Position numbers and translations under genes: made by a program
Part shown: positions 1-6,922 of the stretch, one piece after another
Layout: each line of letters opens with the position of its first letter
Numbering within the stretch: the stretch's first letter is position 1
Notes under the pieces: model-generated
What the model was told of the DNA's origin: nothing
Seen by the model: only the letters and a program-made list of their open reading frames with translations
Database searches by the model: none
Origin: Caldifarciminota bacterium
Lineage (GTDB): Bacteria; Hydrothermota; Hydrothermia; LBFQ01; DSFT01
Length of the DNA: 13,089 nt
Reading direction: 5' to 3'
Assembly: GCA_015494735.1 (NCBI GenBank)
Contig: WGAQ01000172.1
Span: 1 to 13,089 of the forward strand

Positions 1-63
1 GAATGGGGCTTCAAAAGTCGATAGCCTCTCGTTAACCCCCAGAACAGGTTGATAATCTGGTTC

Positions 64-1206
64 TCAAATGATCTTTTCTTCCGATTCAGTCTCAAGGCTC
101 ACCCCCACATTCAGCGTATGCTGCAGATTGGTATAAAACCTCAACACTGTATTTGTGCAAACTTCCTCGGACAGGTAAAGGAGTATCATATCCGGAAAAA
201 TCTGAAGTAAGAATTTCTCCCCCACATGCAGGTCAACCACATGGGCAATGTACTCGTATTCATCCATCTGAGAAATCATACCCATCAATCTGAAGGGCAT
301 CTTACCACTGAAAATATTCTCCAGAAATAGGGGCATAATATCTTCAGGAATAGGGCTATCGAAAACTATATAAAATGGTTCTCCTTCCAGCAGATTCTCC
401 GAACTCCACCTGAATCTATATCTATCGAGCTGAATCAACTTCTGCTCATAATCCCGCTTCAAATCAATCATTATTCGCCTGTGCAGACCGATATCCGTCC
501 CATAGGATTTGATTTTACCATTGAATTTTACATCGCTTATTACAAAATCTCCATTACTGTGTCCGTATTCCTTAAAACGCACCTTTCCCAGAACTGCCAT
601 ACCTTTCAACATACTCCTCAAATCCTCATAGAAATTCTTAAGGACTTCACCTCCACCCCACAGTTGCATTTTCAAATAGGAAAGCATCCGCTCTGTTTCC
701 TCACCTGCCACCTTCCTGTAATCATAGTCGAAACCGAACCCCCTGAAAAGCCTGTTGGGCTTTCTTATCTGAGCATCCAGAAAAGCATCCCACATCCAGA
801 ACTGGTCGATTCGCGGCTGGGTTTGAACGAGCCTGTGAATCAATTTATCTATGTGTTCCGTCTTGGACAGAGTATAAAGGAACAGGAACCGGTCGCTTAT
901 CCATTCCACATAGGTAACAATTTCCAGTCCCTTATAAGAATGCTTCAATTCAAAGAAATCGGGCTCTACTTCATAAACCTCCGTTCTTATAAATCCATCC
1001 CTGCTCGAAAATAGTCTCCTCAAGATTTCCCCACGTCCCTCAACTTCCATATCCGATGCATCGATTTCCAGAAGATAGGATTTTAACATATGGGATTCGT
1101 ATTCCAGTTTTTTATCCTCGTAAATCTTTTCATAGGCTCTGGACATCTGCTCCTGGAAGAAATCGAATGCCTCTTTCTTGCTTCTGAACTTTCGCATTTT
1201 ATCCAT
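64..1206 (-). CDS. Orphan protein of unknown function, 380 aa
   Basis: I do not recognise this family. The ATG at 1206 is chosen because a TATAAT box lies 12 nt upstream; a second in-frame ATG three codons in (1197) is possible, and neither has a Shine-Dalgarno site. The product is charged, with a basic start (MDKMRKFRSKK), no signal peptide and no convincing membrane segment. Its most hydrophobic stretch (about residues 331-348) alternates with polar residues and looks like buried strands. Aromatic clusters include FWMWDAF at 136-142 and a glycine run near 184-186. The N-terminal 40 residues look helical and the C-terminal third strand-rich. It stands alone, 88 nt after the transglutaminase-like gene. 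Hand counts on two 60-base lines give about 42-43% G+C, against about 48-62% in lines from the next gene, so its composition differs and it may be transferred. It is very likely coding because the frame is long, uninterrupted and has a promoter-like box. Its function is unknown. Confidence 0.8.
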   Translation of the reverse strand: MDKMRKFRSKKEAFDFFQEQMSRAYEKIYEDKKLEYESHMLKSYLLEIDASDMEVEGRGEILRRLFSSRDGFIRTEVYEVEPDFFELKHSYKGLEIVTYVEWISDRFLFLYTLSKTEHIDKLIHRLVQTQPRIDQFWMWDAFLDAQIRKPNRLFRGFGFDYDYRKVAGEETERMLSYLKMQLWGGGEVLKNFYEDLRSMLKGMAVLGKVRFKEYGHSNGDFVISDVKFNGKIKSYGTDIGLHRRIMIDLKRDYEQKLIQLDRYRFRWSSENLLEGEPFYIVFDSPIPEDIMPLFLENIFSGKMPFRLMGMISQMDEYEYIAHVVDLHVGEKFLLQIFPDMILLYLSEEVCTNTVLRFYTNLQHTLNVGVSLETESEEKII

Positions 1207-1218
1207 CAGAGTTCAGAA

Positions 1219-1224
1219 ATTATA
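1219..1224 (-). promoter_or_regulatory. Putative -10 box (TATAAT) of the 380-aa orphan gene
   Basis: On the minus strand a perfect TATAAT ends 12 nt before the ATG at 1206. A start site 6-8 nt downstream would leave a leader of only about 5 nt, and no Shine-Dalgarno sequence is present. I see no clear -35 hexamer at 16-18 nt. The placement suggests a leaderless or nearly leaderless transcript, separate from the gene upstream. Confidence 0.45.
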
Positions 1225-1294
1225 TAGTGACAGGACACACCATATTTTACCCGACACCAGCGAGAAATACAGGGGCGAAAATCCCCCGAACCCA

Positions 1295-3877
1295 TCAATA
1301 CTCAATCACCGCATGGAATAACCCATTTCCCTTCACCTGCCAGCCCTTCACCGTGATGAGATATTTTCCGGGCTCTATATGGGATCTGTAGATGGTCTCC
1401 TCTGCGGTGGGACCCGCAGAAGATGCTATGGTCTTCCACTTTCCATCTTCGAAAACCTTCAGAAAGACATCTATGTCCAGCCCCTTCTCGTCGCTGCGGG
1501 TATGGAAGTAGATGAAAGGAATGGGCTCATCCACATTCAGGAGCAGATTCCAGGAGCCATCGGAACCCTGTGGGGAATCCTGATGGACCTTTCCCTCGAA
1601 GAGGTGATATCCCCTTTCCGGACGCAGAGTGTCTCCAGAAGCATAAGAGACAGTGATGGTGGAAGAATGGGGAGCGGAAGCCATATATACACCCCTCAGG
1701 GGATTGGAAATGGGACGGGCAGGCAGGGGAATCGAGGTGAAAATAGCATCACTGAAGCGTATATTCCTGTGCAGAAGAACACCGTAATATTTCGAAGTGT
1801 CCTCTTCATACTTAACCGATGGAACGCGGGAAACCACAATCACCTGTGCGTGGGTGCTATCCCCCTCCCTTACCATCACATTGCTCAAACCACCCCGTCC
1901 GTATGGGGTAAAGACATCCACAGAATAACCCCTGTCTATCTCTCCCACACGGAACAATGCATTACCCTCGAAATCCGTGAGTTTCCACACAGCAGGCCTG
2001 TTTCCTCCCCTCCAGTGGCTCCTGAGCAGGACCAGAGCCATGGGAACGGGATTGCCCCCGGTATCCACCACCCGGACCACTAAAGTGCCCAGTTCGGTAT
2101 ATCCGTGATGGGTCACATCGAAGAATCTACCCTCAGGAGCAATTCCCATAACGGCACTGACATAGGTCTTGTTGCCCAGTTTCTCCGAGGAGTATATGGG
2201 ATTGTCTATGGCTTTCTCCTCCGGCTGGGTCACATCAAGATGGACCCACCTCTTTCCATCGTAAAACTCGTTCCACTGATGGTCCTCTCCCATATCCGCC
2301 ACCACGTATGCGGGAATAAGGGCGGTGCGAAGAAGAGATGCCGCGAGTATCGAATACTCTCCACATGAGCCGTAGGACTTCCGGTAAATCTCTATCGGAT
2401 TCAGGTCGTTGGTCGTGTATCCGAAATGCATGAATCCATGCATCCACTGGTAAAAATGCTCCACAGCATCCCTGACAGTGGAATCCCTTCCCACCACTTC
2501 CAGAACGGTCTTTCCGGCCACCCGATTCCGTATGAAGTGGTACTTATAGTTGTCGAAAACGGGCATCTCGTATATTATCCTCGGATGGATAACGAATCGA
2601 TAGTAGATTTCCGGTGGGATGGTGTCCCTCCCGTTGAGGACCAGAGTGCTCCGGCCATCGGGCAGGTCTATTATATCGGCGAACTTTATCCTGTCATCCA
2701 CCATCCGCAAATCCTCGAAGAAGCTCATGAGATAATCGTATCCCCTCCTCAACAAACCCGTCGTGTAATCGGCGGTGGAATGGGTGATGACGAATCGAAC
2801 TTCGTCCCTCCAGATGGGCATAACCGTATCCAGAAGGGTCGAAAATGGGGACTTCCCGGGCTCATAGAACACCACTGCGGGAAGGTCCTGAGGGGGAACG
2901 AATCTCCTGTACATATCACCGGGCGGAGAATACGAAGCATATTCCTCCATCAGGGGTCCCCTCAGGAAGAGAACCCGCCCATCCGGAAGGGAAAGGAGAA
3001 TATCCGCATGTCCATCCCCATCGTAGTCCAGGAGGGACGGAAATGCGACGAATCGGGAGCGATATATGAGGCGGCATCTGTCCGCACCCTCCGGGCACCA
3101 CCTCACCCTTCCATTCAAATCGAACCGCACCTCCCCCGCAGGCTGCCCCGCCCTGATTTTCACAATCTTCAATTCATCGCTGAGATAATAAAGACTGTCT
3201 TCCAGATTCCACACCACGATGTAATCCCCAGAGCGGTATGCGTATCCGTACACACCCCCCTCCGCTATCCGCTCAAACCCATCCCCCTTTCTGACCATGA
3301 GATTCCCATCGTACGTGTATATGGTGTCCCTGGAGAGGAAAGAGACCACACCGGGCGTTTCGAAGGGGATAAACATGCGGGAAGCAGTGTCCACCGGATA
3401 GGAGAGCATCAGGGTATCCCCCTTTAGATAGAACCTGAGATGGCCGAATTCCACTGTATCCGCAGGAGGCATGCATTTCCTTAATACGGGAAGATTACCA
3501 CATAAACCCACGTAATCCACCCTTGATTTCGCACGGGGGAGGAACTCTTCCACCCTGGAATAAAGCCAGTCCAGGAAATCCGGCTCCCTGCCGGAAAAGT
3601 ATGCCACTATCCTCTCGACCCCATCCCTGTTCTCCACGGTAATGTACCTGGGAGATTTCCTGAGGACCACAACCGAATCGAAGGTCATGCTTGCGGGATT
3701 GTAGAAGAATATGACCCTTCCGGCGTGCACCAGAAGGTGGTTTCCATACCTCGCTATGGAACTGGCAAGAATCCTCGTCTTAACATAGGAATAGGGTCTC
3801 AGATACGGAGCCGATGCATTCCCGTGAGGAGAAGACTCTCCGGGCAGCAGTACCCAGGATAAGAAGGTCAGTATCAT
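1295..3877 (-). CDS. Exported transglutaminase-like (papain-fold) multidomain protein
   Basis: Residue numbers count from an alternative TTG start at 3883. I prefer the ATG at 3877 (residue 3), which lies 7 nt after a TATAAT box. The N-terminus has a short hydrophobic core (MILTFLSWVLLPG) that may be a signal peptide, though it lacks basic residues. Residues about 30-310 look strand-rich and end in an FG-GAP/VCBS-type calcium loop (DYDGDGHAD, 286-294). A transglutaminase-like core follows: YGSCGEYS with candidate nucleophile Cys507, DHQWNEFY with His535, and HLDVTQPE with Asp550, in the order and spacing of the family triad. Residues 598-690 resemble a carboxypeptidase-regulatory-like beta domain, and 775-862 a pre-peptidase C-terminal-like beta domain ending in PGKYLITVKG. 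The likely role is cleavage or cross-linking of peptide bonds outside the cytoplasm, but the substrate is unknown. The gene begins 19 nt after the hydrolase stop, so read-through from the block is possible besides its own promoter. Confidence 0.8.
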   Translation of the reverse strand: MILTFLSWVLLPGESSPHGNASAPYLRPYSYVKTRILASSIARYGNHLLVHAGRVIFFYNPASMTFDSVVVLRKSPRYITVENRDGVERIVAYFSGREPDFLDWLYSRVEEFLPRAKSRVDYVGLCGNLPVLRKCMPPADTVEFGHLRFYLKGDTLMLSYPVDTASRMFIPFETPGVVSFLSRDTIYTYDGNLMVRKGDGFERIAEGGVYGYAYRSGDYIVVWNLEDSLYYLSDELKIVKIRAGQPAGEVRFDLNGRVRWCPEGADRCRLIYRSRFVAFPSLLDYDGDGHADILLSLPDGRVLFLRGPLMEEYASYSPPGDMYRRFVPPQDLPAVVFYEPGKSPFSTLLDTVMPIWRDEVRFVITHSTADYTTGLLRRGYDYLMSFFEDLRMVDDRIKFADIIDLPDGRSTLVLNGRDTIPPEIYYRFVIHPRIIYEMPVFDNYKYHFIRNRVAGKTVLEVVGRDSTVRDAVEHFYQWMHGFMHFGYTTNDLNPIEIYRKSYGSCGEYSILAASLLRTALIPAYVVADMGEDHQWNEFYDGKRWVHLDVTQPEEKAIDNPIYSSEKLGNKTYVSAVMGIAPEGRFFDVTHHGYTELGTLVVRVVDTGGNPVPMALVLLRSHWRGGNRPAVWKLTDFEGNALFRVGEIDRGYSVDVFTPYGRGGLSNVMVREGDSTHAQVIVVSRVPSVKYEEDTSKYYGVLLHRNIRFSDAIFTSIPLPARPISNPLRGVYMASAPHSSTITVSYASGDTLRPERGYHLFEGKVHQDSPQGSDGSWNLLLNVDEPIPFIYFHTRSDEKGLDIDVFLKVFEDGKWKTIASSAGPTAEETIYRSHIEPGKYLITVKGWQVKGNGLFHAVIEY

Positions 3878-3884
3878 GGGCAAA

Positions 3885-3890
3885 ATTATA
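3885..3890 (-). promoter_or_regulatory. Putative -10 box (TATAAT), leaderless-type, before the transglutaminase-like gene
   Basis: A perfect TATAAT on the minus strand sits exactly 7 nt before the ATG at 3877, so transcription would begin at or next to the start codon. There is no Shine-Dalgarno sequence at normal distance from this ATG. A GAGGA about 10 nt before the alternative TTG (3883) could instead serve coupled translation from the hydrolase gene. No clear -35 hexamer is visible. The box lies inside the short gap after the hydrolase gene. Confidence 0.5.
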
Positions 3891-3896
3891 CAATCC

Positions 3897-4628
3897 TCAC
3901 ACAGAACTCAGCCAGTCGTATATCACCCGATTGTATCTGCCGGCCGCCTCCATATTCGAAATATGGCCCACATCCTGGAACATGTGGAGGGTGGCATTGC
4001 GGGAATTGCGGAACATGTGCTCTATGTCCTGCGGTGTGGAAAAGACATCCCTGTCCGAGCCTATTATCAGCTTGGGAATTTCGGACTGGAGGACGTGGGT
4101 TCTGTCCCTGCGGGCAGCCATGGAAAGAAGGGCAGATTTTACACCTTCCGGACTGGCCATGCTCATGATGTATCTGGCCCTGCTTATGATGTGCTCATCC
4201 TTCCTGTAGAAGAGTTTATCCAGCATGTCATCCACGAGGAAATCGATGCTCTTCTCCCTCTCTATCCTGTCCACCAGTTCGTATCGTCTCCTGCGGGCCT
4301 CCGGAGTATCAGCAGTGGACTTGGTGTTGGAAAGGACTGCCCCCCTGACCATCTGCGGATACATCTCCATGAGGGCGAGGAGCACGTATCCCCCCATCGA
4401 CAGCCCCACGAAGGTGGCCTCCTCCACTCCCCTGTGGTGCAGATACTCCCTTACCCAGTCGGCGTACTCGCATATGGTCCTGAACCCCGAATCGCTGAAT
4501 CCACCGAATCCCGGATAGGTGGGTGTGTATACAGTGTAATCCTTCCCCTCGAGAAACCTCCTCTGCTCCTCCCACATTTCCCCGCTGAATGGAAACGCAT
4601 GGAGGAAAACCACTCTTCTACCTTGCAT
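3897..4628 (-). CDS. Alpha/beta-hydrolase fold protein
   Basis: This 243-aa protein has the full hydrolase triad. The nucleophile elbow GLSMGG places Ser77. The acid is probably Asp194 in GSDRDVFS, and the base is His222 in DVGHISN. An N-terminal oxyanion strand (VVFLHAFPFSGEMW, 7-20) precedes the elbow, and residues about 105-160 form a helical cap. The length is usual for small soluble esterases, C-C hydrolases or bromoperoxidase-like members, but the substrate cannot be read from sequence. There is no signal peptide, so it is cytoplasmic. The ATG lies inside the last codons of rny, with 11 nt of overlap, which implies translational coupling and co-transcription with that gene. A purine-rich GAGGGCGGTGG stretch just upstream can act as ribosome binding site. 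Fold assignment is firm; biochemical role is open. Confidence 0.9.
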   Translation of the reverse strand: MQGRRVVFLHAFPFSGEMWEEQRRFLEGKDYTVYTPTYPGFGGFSDSGFRTICEYADWVREYLHHRGVEEATFVGLSMGGYVLLALMEMYPQMVRGAVLSNTKSTADTPEARRRRYELVDRIEREKSIDFLVDDMLDKLFYRKDEHIISRARYIMSMASPEGVKSALLSMAARRDRTHVLQSEIPKLIIGSDRDVFSTPQDIEHMFRNSRNATLHMFQDVGHISNMEAAGRYNRVIYDWLSSV

Positions 4629-6240
4629 ATTCCACCGCCCTCACTTCCCTTATGACTATGACCTTTATCTGACCGGGATACTGCATCTCTTCCTCTATGC
4701 GCCTGGAGATGTTCTTGGCGATTTCGTGGGCCTCCGCATCCGAAACCTTCCTGGCATCCACTATGACCCTGATTTCCCTTCCAGCCTGTATGGCAAATGC
4801 CTTCTCCACACCCTTATGCTCGTAGGCAATTTCCTCCAGTTTCTGAATGCGCCTTATATATGCCTCCAGACTCTCCCTTCTGGCTCCGGGTCTGGAGCCG
4901 CTTATGGCATCCGCCGCAGCCACAATCGGAGCATAGGGGCTCATGGGCTCCACATCCCCGTGGTGGGCTGCTATTGCGTTGACCACTATATCGTTCTCAC
5001 CCAGCCTCTTTGCCAGCTGGGCTCCCAGGAGGGCATGGGGTCCTTCCTCCTCGATCACTTTCCCGATGTCGTGGAGCAGAGCAGCCCTCTTTGCAATATC
5101 CGGATTGAGACCCAGTTCGGAAGCCATTATGGCAGCCAGCTTGGCCGTTTCTATGGAATGCTCCAGAAGATTCTGCCCATAACTGGTCCTGAAGTTCATC
5201 TTACCGATGTAGTAAATCATGTCGGGATGGAATCCGGATAGACCCAGTTTGAGGATGGCCTCCTCCCCTATTTTCCTTATGTGCTGGTCGAAGCTCTCGT
5301 CTATCTTCTGAACCACCTCCTCTATGCGGGCAGGGTGAATCCTCCCATCCCTTATGAGTTCCTCCATTGCGAGACGGGCCTTTTCCCTCCTGATGGGGTC
5401 GAAGGAGGAGAGGACTATTACCTCCGGGGTATCGTCTATTATCACCTCCACACCGGTGGCCTGCTCGAATGCCCTTATGTTCCTCCCTTCCCTTCCGATA
5501 ATCCTTCCCTTAACATCATCCGAAGGGAGCTCCACCACTGTGGTGGTAATCTCCGCCGTCTGCTCGCTGGCGCATCTCTGTATGGCCTGCGCTATGATTT
5601 CTTTCGCCTCTTTCTCCGCCTTCTCCTTAGCCTCTTCCCTTATCTTGTGAGCAAGCTGGGCGGCCTCGTATCTGGCCTGTATCTCCACGCTCTTCATGAG
5701 TTCGGCTTTTGCTTCCTGACTGGTCATACCAGCAATCTCTTCCAGTTTCCGGGTAATCTCCTGGAGTTTCTCCTCGACAGTCCTCTCCTTTATGGATATT
5801 GCCCTCTCCCTCTCGTTCAGTTCCCTCTCCTTATTCTTGAGGATGTTCTCCCTCCTGTCGAGCTGCTCCGACTTCTTCTCGAGGGCAATCTGAAGTTCTT
5901 CCAGTTTGCGGCGCTCCCTGTCCAGTTCCCTCCTCTCCCTGTAGATTTCAGACTCCAGCCTGCGCCTCTCCGTATATACGATTTCCCGGGCTTCCTTCTC
6001 CGCCTTCCGGACTATCTCCTCCGCCTTCTTCCGGGCATCCCTCAGGAGGTTATCGGCTTCCCTCCTCTTCGCCTCCGCTTCCCGTTCGGCCTTCTCTATG
6101 ATAGAGCGAGCATCCCGCTCAGCAGCCTCCTGCTCCTTTATGAACTTCTGAATTATGCTGTCTGCCTGCTTCCTCCCGAGAAGCAAGCCTATCCCTATGG
6201 AAACCACAGCCACAACGATAGAAACGATGATTGTTGTCAT
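4618..6240 (-). CDS. rny: Ribonuclease Y (membrane-anchored endoribonuclease)
   Basis: This 540-aa protein has the standard RNase Y architecture at about the family length. Residues 3-22 form one N-terminal transmembrane helix. A long charged coiled coil follows (about 28-220). A KH RNA-binding domain carries the GRIIGREGRNIRAFEQ loop (245-260). An HD metal-dependent phosphohydrolase domain (about 355-450) holds His361 (LEHSIETA) and the HDIGK motif (His390, Asp391) plus AAHHGD at 424-429. The C-terminal domain ends near 535. The enzyme starts mRNA decay by endonucleolytic cleavage at the inner membrane. The ATG at 6240 has a GGGAGG site 7 nt upstream. The gene follows zapA after 34 nt and overlaps the hydrolase gene by 11 nt, so all three are probably one transcript. 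No key residue is missing. Confidence 0.97.
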   Translation of the reverse strand: MTTIIVSIVVAVVSIGIGLLLGRKQADSIIQKFIKEQEAAERDARSIIEKAEREAEAKRREADNLLRDARKKAEEIVRKAEKEAREIVYTERRRLESEIYRERRELDRERRKLEELQIALEKKSEQLDRRENILKNKERELNERERAISIKERTVEEKLQEITRKLEEIAGMTSQEAKAELMKSVEIQARYEAAQLAHKIREEAKEKAEKEAKEIIAQAIQRCASEQTAEITTTVVELPSDDVKGRIIGREGRNIRAFEQATGVEVIIDDTPEVIVLSSFDPIRREKARLAMEELIRDGRIHPARIEEVVQKIDESFDQHIRKIGEEAILKLGLSGFHPDMIYYIGKMNFRTSYGQNLLEHSIETAKLAAIMASELGLNPDIAKRAALLHDIGKVIEEEGPHALLGAQLAKRLGENDIVVNAIAAHHGDVEPMSPYAPIVAAADAISGSRPGARRESLEAYIRRIQKLEEIAYEHKGVEKAFAIQAGREIRVIVDARKVSDAEAHEIAKNISRRIEEEMQYPGQIKVIVIREVRAVEYAR

Positions 6241-6247
6241 GCTTAAA

Positions 6248-6253
6248 CCTCCC
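6248..6253 (-). promoter_or_regulatory. Shine-Dalgarno site of rny (GGGAGG)
   Basis: GGGAGG on the minus strand with a 7-nt spacer fixes the rny start at the ATG at 6240. It is a strong canonical site, in contrast to the SD-less genes elsewhere in the window. Confidence 0.8.
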
Positions 6254-6274
6254 TTTATTCATATATTCCATGGG

Positions 6275-6589
6275 CTACCTCTTCTGCTCAGTTTTCTCCA
6301 TGAACTCCATCAATATTTCGAGATTCCTCATCTTGTCCTGCATGGTCTTCACCTTCTCCCTCTCGCGGAGCAACTGCCATGCCAGATAAAATATGAGGAC
6401 TGCGAGTTTCTTGTCCCGGGTAAAACTCCTGAAATTCTTCTCCACATAGCTCTCCATATCGGAGATAATCTTCCGGATGGATTCTATCTTCTTCCTGTCC
6501 TCATCGTTGCTCAATCTGATGTAAAATGTATGCGTATTGCCCATGAGTTTTATGGTTATTGGAACCTTCTCCGTCTTCCTGTCGCTCAT
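6275..6589 (-). CDS. zapA: Cell division protein ZapA
   Basis: This 104-aa protein matches the ZapA family in length and plan. An N-terminal beta region comes first (VPITIKLMGNTHTFYIRLS, about 8-26), where ZapA proteins form their small globular head. A helix (about 27-50) and a long C-terminal coiled coil (about 57-102) follow. ZapA bundles FtsZ protofilaments at the cytokinetic ring. The ATG overlaps the stop codon of the preceding coiled-coil gene in an ATGA arrangement, and GGAG lies 8 nt upstream, so the two are translationally coupled. Placement between a coiled-coil gene and rny, downstream of pheT, repeats a gene order I know from Bacteroidetes and relatives. Assignment rests on length, predicted structure and gene order, because ZapA sequences diverge strongly. 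Confidence 0.85.
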   Translation of the reverse strand: MSDRKTEKVPITIKLMGNTHTFYIRLSNDEDRKKIESIRKIISDMESYVEKNFRSFTRDKKLAVLIFYLAWQLLREREKVKTMQDKMRNLEILMEFMEKTEQKR

Positions 6590-6918
6590 TCTAACAACTC
6601 CAGTTTCTCCATTATTTCCCTTATACGGCTCTCCATCCTGTGGATGAGAGACCGCAGTTTCGAATTCTCCTGCTCCAGCCTTTCCACCTTCAACTTCAGA
6701 AGTCGATTTTCCTCTTCCAGTGCCTGATTGGAAACTGCCCTGCTCTTCAGATTCTCTATTTCCAGTTCCTTCTTCCTGAGTTCCTCCTTGAGGCGCTCGT
6801 TCTCCTGCGACAGTTTCTGGAGCTTCTCCCCGACCCTGTCCAGAATTTCGTCTATTCTCCTCACCTCATCTTCATGCTGGTGCTCCAGCCCGCCTATCCC
6901 CTGATTCAGATTCTCCAT
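6586..6918 (-). CDS. Small coiled-coil protein, ZapB-like
   Basis: This 110-aa protein is almost entirely coiled coil. Leucine-rich heptads run from about residue 22 to the end (for example EENRLLKLKVERLEQENSKL), with no glycine or proline after residue 31. Its composition and position directly before zapA resemble the ZapB/DUF904-type division proteins, which form filaments that tether ZapA and the Z-ring. This is inference, because coiled coils resemble each other by composition. The ATG at 6918 lies 4 nt after the pheT stop, and its ribosome site GAGGAG is formed by the last codons of pheT. Its own stop overlaps the zapA start by 4 nt. It is probably cytoplasmic and made in step with ZapA. 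Confidence 0.8.
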   Translation of the reverse strand: MENLNQGIGGLEHQHEDEVRRIDEILDRVGEKLQKLSQENERLKEELRKKELEIENLKSRAVSNQALEEENRLLKLKVERLEQENSKLRSLIHRMESRIREIMEKLELLE

Positions 6919-6922
6919 TCTT

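Noticed and set aside
1..63. Possible terminator of the orphan gene (CCAGA/TCTGG pairing)
   Set aside because: A 5-bp stem with a 12-nt loop and no T run. Nothing else is supported in this short edge.
481..1014. Plus-strand open frames opposite the minus-strand genes (for example here, 2426-3427, 5281-6246 and 8105-9169)
   Set aside because: They are antisense shadows of confidently coding frames, with no recognisable motifs or ribosome sites.
1272..1287. GGGG-CGAAAATC-CCCC hairpin after the transglutaminase-like gene as a terminator
   Set aside because: The stem is only 4 bp with an 8-nt loop, and no T run follows on the minus strand. It is too weak to call.
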